Shown: piece by piece, positions 24,264-36,509 of the stretch | How positions within the stretch are numbered: the first letter of the stretch is position 1 | Layout: the number at the start of each line of letters is the position of its first letter | Assembly: GCA_021234155.1 (NCBI GenBank) | Contig: JAJEKV010000074.1 | Coordinates: 3,967,797 to 4,031,796 of the forward strand | Reading direction: 5' to 3' | Length of the DNA stretch: 64,000 bases | Source of the DNA: Isoetes taiwanensis | Lineage: Eukaryota; Streptophyta; Lycopodiopsida; Isoetales; Isoetaceae | The notes under the pieces: generated by a model | Told to the model about the DNA's origin: nothing | The model's input: only the letters and a program-made list of their open reading frames with translations | Databases searched by the model: none | Position numbers and translations under genes: made by a program

Positions 24264-24814
24264 AGCTATATCCGCTTCTATAGAGATGGCTCAAAGTACT
24301 CAGTGATTGATTGCCAATGCTTGTGGATTTCTAATTTATCAGAATGGAGCCAATAATTAGTTACCATATATAGCAGAATATCCATAGAAGCTTTTCCGTG
24401 ATCTTTTGAAATATCCAAAGAAGTTTGTTTGTGATCCTTTGGAAGTACAGAATAACAAGGACGTGCACTAGCTTGTCCTGGGGACAAGTAGCTTGTCGTG
24501 GAGAGAGTAGCAGCAGCTATATTCCTAATCAACCGAATTAAGCACAATTTCATTATATTGGGAAATTTTATAGTAAACTAAAATTTTTTTATTGTAGACC
24601 TTCTGCAGGGGTTGTATACACGTGTACAATACCCCTGTATCATATATATCTTGTGTACACTACATGAATATTCAAAAAACATATTAACAAGGTATCATGC
24701 ACCTACCTTCCAAACATAGTTATGGATATGTATGATACAAGACCTTACGAAATATATATAGTATTATACAAGTGATTGTACTATGAAGGAGTGTACAAAT
24801 TTTGAGCCATCCAG

Positions 24815-25660
24815 TGAAGATTCTACAAAGATTCTCTTAGATTCTTCAAGGCCTAGAAAAAATTTTCCTAGATTCTCGAAGATTTCATGAAGATTTCATG
24901 AAGATTCCCTTAGATTCCTCTACATTCTCTTGAGATTCTCATAGATTCTCTTGAGTTTCCCCTAGACTCTCAAAGATTAACCCAAATTTCCTCCAGATTC
25001 TCCAAGATTCTATGTAGATTCTCCTAAATTACCATAGATTCTATGAAGATTCCCCTGCAAAACACAACCAATGTGAAAGATTCCCCAAGATTCCACAAAG
25101 ATTCTTCTAGATTCTTAATATTCTACAAAGATTCCAATAGATTCTCTAAGATTATATATAGATTTTATGTAGACTCCCCTAGATTCCTTTAGATATTATG
25201 TATATTCCTCTAGATTCCATTAGATCTAAGTACATTCCCTTAGATTTTCCAAGATTCCATTAAAGATCACGTAGATTCTCAGAGACTTTACGAAGACGCG
25301 CCTAGATTCTGCTAGATTTCTTAAGATTCTCTTAAGATTCCCATAGATTCCCTAATCCTGTTGAGATTCCTCTAAATTCCCCAAGTTTCTATGTAGATTC
25401 TCCCAGATCCCCTTAGATTCTATAAAGAGTCCCCTAGATTCTTCAAGATTTTATCAAGATTCCCCTAGATTCTCAAAGGTTTTATAAAGATTCGCTTAGA
25501 TTCTTAAAGATTCTCTTGTGATTCCCATAGATTCCTCAAGATTCTATTGAGATTCCTTTACATTCTTTAAGATCCTATGAAGATTCCCTTGGATTCTCTT
25601 AAATTCCCATAGATTCCATAAAATTCCAAGGTTCCAAGAAGATTCTTAGTATTCGATCAT
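24815..25660. repeat. Left array of AGATTCYCCT-type minisatellite
   Basis: Around fifty imperfect copies of a 13-16 base word such as AGATTCCCCTAG or AGATTCTCAA. Units vary in spacing and sequence, and higher-order words such as CCTAGATTCTATGTAGATTC recur. It is not a CRISPR: there are no constant repeats with unique spacers, and this is a plant genome. Confidence 0.8.
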
Positions 25661-26629
25661 ATTCACTTCAACTACGACGAAGCGATATCAAAGCTCCCGA
25701 TGAGAGGAATCCAATGGCGTAGGCCTCACCTTCATCCGACCCCTTTGCTGCAAGTTACGGGGTTTTGAAGATAATTACAAAAAAGAAGCTTCCTCGAAAT
25801 TCCTTCCATAAATGTTGGTGCCACCTCATTACTTTTTTTATTAAATGAGGATGCCACCTCAACTCCTTTAATAAATAAATTGCAACTTAATAAAAAGTTT
25901 AATGGCCAGGATTTCTCCTCCCCCTTTTGATCCAAGGGCCGAGATTGGCCACACCAAAAAGCACGTTTAGGGACCTTCCTTGCACCTTCCCTAAAAACGT
26001 CCAAATTAGGGTTGGATCCACGACAGTAAAACATTATCTCTAACATATCATTATATTTATAAAATTATTCTATAGGGAAACGATGCACCCATGGTTTATA
26101 TAATGTGCTAAAAATATGTGACATGCTTCTTTGCCGTCGAATTGGGGGCATTGGTTATGTGGCGAAACCTGGGCCATTGGATTATGGATGGGTCATGCAT
26201 GGGGTATGCATGGCCATGCATGAGGACATGCAACACATCCCTGGACCATAAGATCAAAAAGGGGAGTCGAAATCATGGCCCTTGATTTTTACCAAGAACG
26301 TGCAAGGAAGCTTCCTCCTAAAGTGGATTTGGTGTAACCAATCTCCACCGTTAGATCAAAAGGGGGAGGAGAAATCCTAGCCATTCATTTTTTTATTAAA
26401 TTAGAGTTTTTTATATTAAAGGAGGTGAGATGTCACCGTTATTTAATGAAAAGGTAATGAGGTGGCACCCCATTAATTATGAAGCTTTTATGGAAGCTTC
26501 CTTCTTTTGTGTTGCCTTCAAATGACTTTATCTTGCAATGGAGATCTCGGCTCAAAGTGGGACCCACACCATTGGATTCCTCTCATCGAATGCTTTTCAA
26601 TGAGTAGTGGTTTGGCATCATTCCGTGCA

Positions 26630-27930
26630 ACCTCGGATAATCTAGGGGAATCTTGATAGAACCTAAGGGAATCTAAAAGAACCTATGTAGAAACTTGGGG
26701 AACTTAGAGGAATCTTGGGATAATATTTGGGAATCAAGGGAATCTCAAGAGAATCTTAAGGAATCTATGGGAATCTCAAAACAATCTAGGGGAATCTAAG
26801 AGAATCTTCAAAAAATGCTTAAGAATCTAGGGAAATCTTGATGGAATCTTTGAGAATCTAGGGGAATCTTCATAGAATTTAAGGGAATCTAGGAGAATCT
26901 ACATAGAATCTTGGGGAATCTAAACGGATCTTCAAATAAGATTTGAAAATCTAGGGGAATCTTTATATAGAACCTTAAGAATCTAGGGGGATCTTAGTGG
27001 AATCTTAGGGAATCGAGGGAGAATCCAAGGGTTTTAGGGGAATCTTTGATAATAGGTGTGTTCTATAGGGGAATCTTCATAGAATCTAAGGGAATCTAGA
27101 AGAATCTACATGGAATCTTAGGGAGTCTAGAGGAATCTAGGGGATTCTCATGAGAATCTTTAGGAATCTAAGGGAATCTAAAGGAATCTTGGGATATTTT
27201 TTGGAAATCGAGGAAATATAAAGAGAATCTTAAGGAATCTATAGGAATATCAAAAGAATATAGCGGAATCTAAGAGAATCTTCAAAAAATATTTGCTAGC
27301 AAAATCTTGATGGAATCTTAGAGAATCTAGTGGAGCCTTCATAGAATCTAAGGGAATCTAGAAGAGTACATAGGATCTTGGGAAATCTAAAGGAATCTTT
27401 AGATAATCTTTGAAAATCTAGGGGAATCTTTATAAAAACCTTAAGAATCTGGGGATCTTTGTGGAATCTTAAGGAATCTAGGGGGAATCCAAGGGGCTCT
27501 AGGGAAAGCTTTGACTCTAGGTGTGTTCTATAGGGGAATCTGCAGAGAATCTAAGGGAATCTAGAAGAATCTCCATGAAATCTTGGGGAATCTAGAGGAA
27601 TCTTAGGATAATCTTTGGAAATATAGGGGAATCTCAAAAGAATCTTTAAGAATCTAAAGGAATTTTAGGGAATCTTCATAAAATCTTTCAGTATCTAGAG
27701 AATCTTGATGAGATTTTGGAGAATCTCTATAGAATCTTCATTGCATGACTTTAAGTTTGACTTCTAGTCGAATTTGTACAATCCCTCCAAGAATCATCAA
27801 TGGATCTTGGGGAATATAAGCGAACATTGATGGAATCTCATAGAATCTAGGGAAATCTTTCCAAAGTCTTAGAGAATCTAGGAGAATCTTAATAGAATCT
27901 TTGTTGGATGGCACTGCATTTTGCTTCTAG
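26630..27930. repeat. Right array, inverted AGATTC minisatellite
   Basis: The same family written as GAATCTAGGGGAATCTT, with a higher-order repeat of about 450 bases: the phrases around 26,640-27,060 reappear at about 27,060-27,540, including GTGTGTTCTATAGGGGAATC. It forms the right arm of the fold-back element. Confidence 0.8.
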
Positions 27931-27985
27931 TCGAATTTGTACAGTCCCTCATAGTGTAACTGCTCATAGTACAAAAACTTGTATA

Positions 27986-29257
27986 TATCTAAACTTATGT
28001 AATTGAGTTTCTAATTTTTCTTTTTTCTTTTTGGGAAATTTACCAAAATAACCTTAATTGTTGATTTAATTCCCAAAAAACCCTTTGTATTTTTGAAATT
28101 CCCAAAATGCTCTTAATTCTTAAGTATTTTCCCAAATAGCCCTTTGTATTTTAAAAATCACCAAAAAGCATATATTTACAATAGAGGATCATTTTCTGTA
28201 ACGAGCTTGGCCCGTTAGCAGGCATGTAGTTTACATTTTATTATTGATGCTTACGGAGAAAATTCCAATTGATCATTACATGAGAAATACATATTATATA
28301 TGAGGAGTCTATACTAAATTCATGTGATAAAATTTAAAAGCATCAGTTTCTATGAGGGTTTCTGGAAGGAGGCAGAAGGAGCAATTTTTGGGCAGTTTTG
28401 CTAGCCGAAACTTTGGAGCATCATATCTCGGCAACCGGAGATCCAATTTAGGTAATTCTTACTTTGCTGGAAAGTCTTCAAATAAGCTTTCCGGATTGGG
28501 TCTGATACAGTGATGACTTTATCATCCTCTAGTTGCTTCTAAACTATAGAAATGGTGGCGATTGTTTCCTATTTTTCCAACATTTTTATAGAAACGAATT
28601 TAGTAGAATTGGTGTTTTACCATAAAATTGAGATTTTTACTGTAAAATGTCCATTAATTTGGTGAATTTACTATAATTGGGATGTAATATTATCAAATTT
28701 TGGCGATTTTATGAAGTTCTTTAGCGTACGCATCCTAGTAAACCATCGAATCCAGATTTTAAAAAATAGTAAAATATAGCAACTTTACGAAGTTTCACAC
28801 CTTAAAGTCATCACTGGTCTGATAAGGCCGAAATTCATCCGTATGAGGGAGATATGGCAGAAAGAGTGAAGCTATATCAGAATTGACTGCACCATTGTAT
28901 CTCTTTGTGCAGCTTGCTTCCTGGAGCTAGGAGATGAAAGGAGGGGATATTTTGAGAAGAAAATAGGTACAAGGAGTCAAAGGATCGTCATTGAAGTGGT
29001 TCTCAGGTGGGTGGTTTTCCGCTTACACCAGGGGAAGCTTAGATTGCTTAGATCATTCTTGTTGAAAGAGAATCATGATTTAATGATTTGAATTAAGAGT
29101 ATAAAGGAATCTGGGTGATCCTGAATGTGATAATGTCATATTGAATGTCTTTTGCCACGTTGGTATATAAGAAGAAGTAAGAACTAAGCTAAGCTTATTG
29201 TAAGAAGTCTGGGAATAGTCCTTAGAATTGTAGATAGAAGGGCAGTACGATGCTGCC
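27986..29257. other. Unassigned, LTR-like region before composite copy 1
   Basis: Two near-copies of an AAACCCTTTGTATTTTGAAATT-like phrase lie near 28,080 and 28,140. The stretch at 28,340-29,240 has an LTR feel: a TATATAA at 29,164-29,170, a GAGATATGG motif, and no coding. It has no match to the sequence upstream of copy 2, so it is not simply that block's 5' LTR. Confidence 0.35.
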
Positions 29258-30727
29258 AACCATATCCATGATTTTCCTGCTGAAGAGGCCTTTCATGTCT
29301 TCGACCATCTCTTTGATCTCCATGCAACCTTGACCAGGACACCCTTCTATACCGACATAATCTGCTAATATGATCGTGAGATCCTACCCGGGAAGTTAGC
29401 TTGCCGCCTAGGGAGGGAAATGGGTATCCCTAGATCCGCTTAGCCAAGCCATAGGGGGAGGATCCAAGGGCAAGAACCAGGTGTGGGATAAAACAAGAGC
29501 CATGCCCGACTACATGACCTGCAAGCACAATAGGCATAGATATCTCTCAACCCATGCAGCCCTCGCCCTATTCATGCAGTACAAGGCGATCAACAAGGTG
29601 GAAGAGCCCTCAATTCACCTTTTGACCTAAGCGCCCTCGACACACCGAAGGGAGCAAAGCCACATTCACTAGATCGAGTCCCCTGAGTACATGTATCATG
29701 GCATGACATTAGGGGATACCAAAGACCGCAAAATCGAAAGCGGTGATTACGAAAGCAAATTAGGGGAAGAAAACCTGTGTTGGGAAAGTAGAGAGGCTTA
29801 TGAGGATGGAGAGGCGAATAGCCGTGCATGATGACAAAATCAAGGCGGCCTATGAACCACCAATCGGCATCACAGCCCTATCACCAATAGGCATCGATGG
29901 AGAGGAGTACATCTTGGCAAACCACATCCTCAACCTTCCCATCGCCAAGAAGAAGGGCTTAGAATCGACGAAGTTCTTAGGTTTGATGGCAAAGGAGCAA
30001 AGACGGTGACTTCATCGACTACTCCTATCGTGAAATCCCAAGGAGCTAGCAGAGCCGACACTCCCACGGGACAGCTTAATTGCGCATATAAGGGAGATGT
30101 ATCGTCAATCAGAACCAATCATCCCGGAGGAGGAGTTTCAAGAAATACAAAGCAAATTGTACAAACCAGAAGAGGCCCAAGCTCCAAATTTAACAACAGT
30201 TGAGGGGCATGCAAGAGGCATCCAACAGAATCAACTTGGAGAGTGCAACCACCATGTGGAGAGATCATGAAGACCTCTTGGCATTAGACGCTTCCGCCGA
30301 GGGGCGGCTCAAAGGAAGGGCAATGTGGTCGCAGATCATAGGCAGGGTAAGGCGCCCGCTACTATCTCCCGCCTCCGAGGCGATGATAGTCTTCTACAAG
30401 GAGTTCAAACCCACGAGGGGAAGAGTCCAGCGCTTTCCTTACCAAAGCCTCTTCGGCAAAGACGCACGCATTGGGCAAATGCAACACGGATCATATCATT
30501 CTCTTTAAGAGATCCGTGGCACTCCACTGGCTCGACTTCGTCAGGGGCCGCCTCAGGGACGCAACGTTGATGGTAGTGGCGGCAACGGCACCCGAACTCC
30601 CTGCACCTCAAATGGCCCGAGCACTTGAAGGAAGATCTTCTAGAAATATCTTGCGAAACGTTGGCAAAGGACTTCGGCTTAGGGATGTCAAGAACTTCTT
30701 CAAGTCGATGAAGGGGCATCGTAGATG
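29258..30727 (+). pseudogene. Segment A of composite copy 1, decayed ORF of unknown function
   Basis: Homologous to copy 2 at 42,755-43,374 and 48,977-49,697. Plus-strand fragments such as GEEYILANHILNLP and LIAHIREMYRQSEPI are shared in part between the copies, which argues for an old coding region. I do not recognise it. It lies directly upstream of the gag region, in the same direction. Confidence 0.5.
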
Positions 30728-30965
30728 AATAATTTCTGTTTTCACTTACCTTTTAAATTGTATTGAATGTCTTCAGTTCTATGAATTATCATGTACCTTA
30801 CATAAATGTATCACACTTATATATTAATTGCTATGTATTTTCCTTGACATAAGTGGAGTTTTGATATGATTTCTTTTGTACCTAACAATAAGTGACTTGT
30901 AAATAAAGATGAATAATGTATAACTTAAATAACAAGCATTGATGACCAATACTTGCAGCAAGGAA
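30728..30965 (+). other. AT-rich, intron-like spacer between segment A and gag
   Basis: About 230 bases, more AT-rich than either side, ending in ACTTGCAG before CAAGGAACATCGG. It is strongly conserved in copy 2 at 49,700-49,930. It could be an intron or an untranslated leader; the sequence alone does not decide. Confidence 0.4.
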
Positions 30966-30969
30966 CATC

Positions 30970-32130
30970 GGCTCAGGGTCTCAAGGCCAGGGCCGGCAGC
31001 ACCATTGGGTACCTAGAAACTTGTTTGGGCGAGAACAAGACGACAACAACGATGAAATGACAGTGGAGACAGTGAATGCAAGGCTCACGCAGATGAGAAA
31101 CCAGATGCAAAACCTGCTTCAGTGGGCAACCCCATTGATGAATGCTGAGGAATACGGACCTCCACCACCACCTCCAGTGCAAGATGTGGATGAGGCTCCA
31201 CAGCCGGAATGGAAAGAGAATCAAGGAAATGTCAGGGACATGAAGAGAAAAAGGAGAAGCAGAAAGAGCCGAACACCGGCCCAAATTTAGCTGTGACGTA
31301 CATCCCCGACAACCGTGACCCGGTAGCGCCCGAGCGAGTCGATGCATCACGGTGACAGGAAAAGAACAAAGCAGATGATTATCAGAAGAAAGTGGACAGT
31401 GCCATGAGTAATGTTTGGAAGACGAGGAAGCTTGGCCGGGCCAGTAAAGACAGCGTCGCATGGAATAGAGGCTTGGCTTGGCTTTGATGAGATGGAGGAA
31501 TTTGGCAATTTTATGGCATGAAAAGACAAAGACATAGGCAAGGTTAAACAGCAAACTGACAGAGCAGCCAGATATGGTGGAAAGGGTATGCTAAGTCTAA
31601 TAAGTTGAGACGAAACAGCTGCAGATTCAAGACCTTCAGTAAAGCTTTCCGCACATTACGTGCCGATGTCTCACACTAGCGGTGCGATCCAAAGCAGTTC
31701 CTCTACAAAGCTAGACCAAGGGAACTGTCAAGAGCTGGGCACATAGAGGAATTTATGAGGTTAAGACTCAATGTGCCCGGGATCATCAGAGGCAAGCTGG
31801 TCGGAAGGTTACATTGAAGGGCTCAACAAGAACATCAAGCGGTTAGTTCGAGCAATTAACCCAAGAACAGTCGGGGAGGCCGAGGACAAGGCCTTAAGTT
31901 TGGAAGAAGCCCCAGTAACTCCAGGCCAGAAACAGTTACCGTTCAAAGGTAAAGCAACATGGCAGTATCAGAATAAGCAAGCAGCAAACACGCCAGCCGG
32001 AGGCCAACAGCAAGGGAAAGCTCAAGCAAAGCCCTACCTATGGGGACCCGCAGCCCACGTGGATGGATCGAGGGGGCAAGCTCGGCCAAGCGCCTCTTTT
32101 AGACAAAGCATCCCTAACTAAAGGAGAAAA
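30970..32130 (+). pseudogene. gag region of a Ty3/gypsy element
   Basis: An early part reads LTQMRNQMQNLLQW and a proline run (frame 31,021-31,290). Later pieces include FRTLRADVS, RFDPKQFLY and, at 31,771-32,121, GYIEGLNKNIKRLVR. The last matches the end of the retrotransposon gag domain, where a short motif precedes a basic Gln/Gly-rich tail. Frames change several times, so no gag protein can be made. The zinc knuckle is not clean. Confidence 0.7.
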
Positions 32131-32394
32131 GACAAGAGTGCATTGAAAAGAAGTTGTGCTTTAGGTGCTTCCAACCGTGGCCTGTAACATACAACCGCCC
32201 ATTCATCATCGCAAAAGCCATTGGCGTAATCCTGCGGATTGAGAATCTCCTACCGAAGGTGATGATGAAGATGACGACCAGCAGGAAGGCCAAGATTTTA
32301 TTGAAGGTGAGTGCAAAATCTATGCAGCTATTGAGTCAGGTGATGTTGAAAATCAGTCCACAGTCATCTCGACTGAGGGAATCATAGATAGCAG

Positions 32395-32720
32395 TCCATA
32401 CCTAGTCTTGATAGATACAAGTAGCTCTCATAACTTTGCTCTCCTAGGCTTGCTGCATTTTAATGAAGAGCAAGGTCTTGAAGTCAAAGCCAAGACCGCT
32501 TAGCATGGTATGGTGCCATTCGCACATTAAGGGGAGGAGGATCATGTTTGATATAGACCTTAGCGGAAGCAAGTGGCCGATGGGGGCAGAAGTCATGGAT
32601 ATTAGAAAGTATGATCTTATAGTAGGAATGGAATTCCTAAAGCCAGCTAAAACGATGATTGACTGCGAGCGCAACGAGATCTCCATGATGGCGCTCGGAC
32701 GGCAAATGTGATTCATAGTA
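32395..32720 (+). pseudogene. Retroelement aspartic protease, inactive
   Basis: The active-site block reads LIDTSSSHNF near 32,408, where DTGSSHNF is usual in plant Ty3/gypsy proteases; the Gly is replaced by Ser. The frame 32,463-32,711 continues with YDLIVGMEFL, the conserved second half. A frameshift separates the two parts. Confidence 0.75.
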
Positions 32721-33089
32721 AAGGTAAGAAGGTAGCTTCTCCTATGCAGTGCATTTCTATGAAGCAGCTAAGAAAAAGTATAGTAAGGAATAAGGTGGAT
32801 TATATTCGAGGTTAGAGGCAATCAACCAAGTAAAGAGAAGGGAAGTGACCTAAATGGGAATCGCTTGCCCGCCAAAGAGTAAAGGCTCATTAGGAGTTCA
32901 ATGATGTGGCTCGATGAACCACCAGCCAACACCTATAGGTGTGGAGGTGAAATCACATTAGCTCCAGATGCTAAGCCTACCAAAGAAGGCACCATACGTA
33001 ATGAGCACCCAGAGTTGATAGAGCCCAAGAAGCAAAATGCTAGAATTGCTTGACCTTGATTTATAAGAGCAAGTGTGTCTCCTTTGGGG

Positions 33090-33770
33090 CACCGCTACTC
33101 TTCGCCAAGAAGAAAGATGTGAGCCTAAGAATGTATAGACTATCGCCAAATTTAACAAGCGCATTTATAAAGAATACGTATGCCCTACCAAGGTCGTGAT
33201 AATTTGATGGATCAGCTCCAAGGAGCTTAAAGTTTTCTTAAGATTGACTTAAGGTCGTGGTACTACCAAATAAGGATAAAGGAAGAAGATATCCATAAGA
33301 CCGCCGCATCACCTGCAGATTTCCGCACTTCGAAGTTTACGCACGCCTTTGGTTTATCAACGCCCTAAGAACCTTCATAGCGCCTCATGAACTTATTGAT
33401 ATTCAGTGGAGTTCGATCTAATTTGTCTTTGTATTCTTCGACGAACACTAGTCTACAAAGAAGTCCATTGAAGAGCATTGTCGCGATTTGAGAAGAGTGT
33501 TGGAGAAGAGATCAGACGGCTGTATGGGAAGCTTCCAAATGCCACTGCAACAAAAGTCGAAAGTGGAATATTTAGCACGTGGTCACCAAGGATTTCTGCA
33601 GATCCGCCAAAGATTGAAGCAATAGTTGATTGGCCAGCTCCAAGGAACGCGGGCGGCGAGAAGTTTTCTGGCTTATGTGATACTCATAGGAAGTTCAGAA
33701 AGGACTTCATTAGGTGGGCCTCTATCGACTCCTCACCAAGAGCAATAAGATAAAGGATCGGGCAAAGTTG
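33090..33770 (+). pseudogene. Reverse transcriptase remnant, Ty3/gypsy type
   Basis: Ordered RT blocks are visible across frames: YRLSPNL near 33,140, FLKIDLRSWYYQIRI near 33,235, TKFTHAFGL-like near 33,340, and FVFVFFDEH near 33,420, where FxDD is expected. The catalytic Asp pair is therefore damaged, besides several stops. The block SADPPKIEAIVDWPAPRN near 33,600 is the standard link between RT and RNase H. Confidence 0.8.
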
Positions 33771-34270
33771 GCTTGAGAATGTCCAAGCAAGCCTTCTTTG
33801 AAAAGCCAAAGAGGCTCTAATCTATCGCCCCAAATTCTCGCCCTTCCGTGATCCGGAAAGCAAAGATAAGCTAGTGGCCACTTCGACGCGCAGCAAGATA
33901 GCAACATAAAAGCGCGCTTTTGATGCAAGAAGGAAGGGTATCGCCAATTTAATTAAGAAGATGAGCGACGCTGAGCAACGCTACCCAACCCATGATCGTG
34001 AGTTGTTAGCCATTGTCGTATTAAGGATTTGAGGCACTATTTGCCGGGAGGAAGTTTCGCTTAGATATTGATCACCGTGAGCCTCCAATATCTTTCACTC
34101 CAACCACCTCAACCTTAAGGCAAAGGAGGTGATGGAATTCCTTGAGGAATATGATTTCGACATAGTGTATAAGCCCTAAGAAGCTTACGTTGCTGCGCAT
34201 GCCCTCTCCAAAAGGCCATTCGAACGAACGCGATTGTATCGCTATATCTACTCTTTCTATAAGTATGGTA
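33771..34270 (+). pseudogene. RNase H remnant of the same element
   Basis: QRYPTHDRELLAIV near 33,980 is the conserved RNase H block of Ty3/gypsy elements. Around it the frame breaks repeatedly. It lies in the correct order after RT. Confidence 0.7.
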
Positions 34271-34399
34271 AGAAAACGAGGAGACATTGCCAATGATGAG
34301 GATTTTGCTGATATGGGCAGCTCTAAGGAGGCTAGAACGATAAGGAACGGAAGCCTTCAAAACATTATAGGCTGAAGGCAAACCCGCTGTACCATAAAG

Positions 34400-35190
34400 A
34401 TGGGGTTGTGTGCCCGAACTCGAGTAAGGAAGTTAATTCTTCATGACACAATAACAAAATTCCAATAGCCGCACGCAGGATTTATGAAGACATATTTCAA
34501 GATTCAAGCAGCTATTTCGCCGAATGAAGAAACGACAGCCGTGACATATCTCGAATGCCACGAAAGCAAAGAGACTCAAGGCGAGCAGCCTTCACTGAGC
34601 TTTCGAACCTTGGCAAAGTACCGGACGGTAAAGTGGGAAGTAATAAGCATGGATTTTATGACTTCCTAGGACATTTTGAGGCAAAGATGCACTACTGGTG
34701 GTCGAGATAAATTCATCTAAGATGGCACACCGCTTCTGCAAACTACTGACATAGCCTGTGAAGACCGCCGCTCTATTTGTAGTTGAGATTTTAGACCTCC
34801 ACTGCGATGCCTCGGTGAGTAATCCTTATAGGACTTAAGTTCATGAGTGCATTCCGCAAGATCTATTTGCCACAATCCGCACTAAGCTCGATGAGTTACG
34901 CCTACCATCTCGACGGATGGCCGCATGGAGCTTTAATTTTAATCGCATCATCGAAGATATACCTCAAAGTTATGTATGGAATAAGCAATCCAAGTGGGAT
35001 GATTTACCCACTTGGTAGAATTCGGCCAATAACAAGACGGGCGTGAGTCATCGCGTGATGTCTCCTCTCATAATCAACTACTGCACCAGCTCTCACCCTG
35101 CACACTGCACAACTCGCGGTCAAAGGTCGAAGTATCCCAACAGATACTAGAGATATGCAAAGAATTAGTTGAAGAAGTAAGGGGTACCTT
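34400..35190 (+). pseudogene. Integrase remnant
   Basis: PHAGFMKTYFKI near 34,470 marks the zinc-binding region and KWEVISMDFMTS near 34,630 the start of the catalytic core. DGWPHGA-type sequence near 34,915 stands where DGQTER is expected. In copy 2 the matching part reads on into MSPFIINYG, a common integrase motif. The core is frameshifted. Confidence 0.75.
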
Positions 35191-35379
35191 CTGTATGTTA
35201 AGAAGTTTTAAGATAAACATGCACGGTGACCATAAGGAGTTCAAGGTGGGCTTACAAGGTATGGTTGAAGATCATGATGAAGCAAGCCAAGCTTCACACA
35301 GGAAATTGTAAGAAGCTCAGCCCCTAGGTGGGCCGTCCGCTTAAGATCTTGGAGAGAGTGGGCTCTCGTGCCTACAAGT

Positions 35380-35650
35380 TGATCTCCAAGACACCTAAAA
35401 GTCCACAAGGTCTCTATGAGTTTATTGAAAAGGCACTCCATCCTAACCCCGATGAGGTTTTGGATAATCTAACCCTTGTTGGAAATGACGTAAGAGCAAG
35501 TTGAAATTAGCCCTAATTGCTTCTTGATAAGTCATTCAAGAAGACTATTAGGAGGTCCTTCAAGCATCTAAAGATTTGGTCAAGTAGGAAACACTTGCCC
35601 GTGAAGACGCTGACATGTATTGAAGTGGTGATTTAGAAACAATCTTTACT
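35380..35650 (+). pseudogene. Chromodomain-like C-terminus of the polyprotein
   Basis: HPNPDEVLDN followed about 60 residues later by LVK-KHLPREDA-type sequence resembles the end of chromovirus polyproteins, where the chromodomain guides insertion to heterochromatin. Copy 2 keeps LVKWKH at about 50,960. Its presence points to the chromovirus branch of Ty3/gypsy. Confidence 0.55.
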
Positions 35651-36509
35651 TCATCAAGGAGTTTGATGGGCTGAAGTCGCCTCCGACTGGTTTCCATCGC
35701 ATTTGCCGTGATAAGTTAGCTTAGCATGTTTCTTAGTTGGCCTTAGCTCTGAAGCATATGTATTATTCTAGTTAGTAGAGTGCATGCCGTAATCTTGAAC
35801 GGTAGGGTACGATGGGATACTTTTAAGGCATTCTCTAGGCCAACACGCATTCAAGAGGTGCGCATGACCGCGAGGGATGGTAGAGAGTGAAGTGAAGGCG
35901 GTATTATGATGGGACATCCGGCTCTGATGCTCTCTATGCCACGATGCTGGCTCGCGACACCGTAATTCATAGGGGTCATGGTGAAGGTTAAGGATCAAGG
36001 CGCCATGATGGGATCGCGGAGACGCCTCGCCTTTGAAACCCTTTGGGGCATGATGCAATCGGGGAGCATTCACAACGGTAATCGAGTACAAGGTAGCACT
36101 TGATCATGGGCCATGATAGAGCATCTTTAAATGTTCCTAAGCTCAAATCCCCATGGGGCCAAGGATCTGCGCAAGGTAGTAGGGTAACCTTGAGCCAGTA
36201 GTTCGCTCAAGGAGGTAGTAAGGGGGTGGTCCCTAAAACCACAATTTATTAACTAAACGCAACTAATGTGCTACTCTACAGCATAGGGGAGCAATCAATG
36301 GAAGTGCATTACTATGTGGATATGTAGCTAACGGTGGATACTGTTTTGACTTACTATAGCACATCAAGGTTAAGGCTATATAATTTTGTATAAGTATAAA
36401 TATAGCTTATACTATATGTTAATTGAATAATAAAAGTTGCATGTATCTCGCTGTTGCAGAGCTGTAGTTTTATTTTAGCATAATGTCGAGGATGATTATC
36501 CTATATGAA

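Larger units (their letters stand above)
24765..27985. mobile_element. Large fold-back element with minisatellite arms
   Basis: The two halves are inverted copies. The left end TATACAAGTGATTGTACTATGA pairs with the right end TCATAGTACAAAAACTTGTATA (about 18 of 22 bases in register). GTGTACAAATT and GCCATCCA follow on both sides. Then come long arrays of AGATTC-type units on the left and GAATCT-type units on the right. Further in, GATGAGAGGAATCCAATGG, GGTGCCACCTCATTA and GATTTCTCCTCCCCCTTTTG recur inverted. The loop is about 240 bases (26,020-26,260). No transposase is present. The right arm is longer because its array has an extra block with a second copy of the terminal motif near 27,740. 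No target duplication could be fixed. Confidence 0.75.

Noticed and set aside
24815-27930. CRISPR-like array
   Set aside because: Units are short, imperfect and contiguous with no unique spacers, and the genome is a plant's.
30973-31554. 193-codon minus-strand frame
   Set aside because: Antisense to the gag region, whose plus-strand reading is supported by family motifs.
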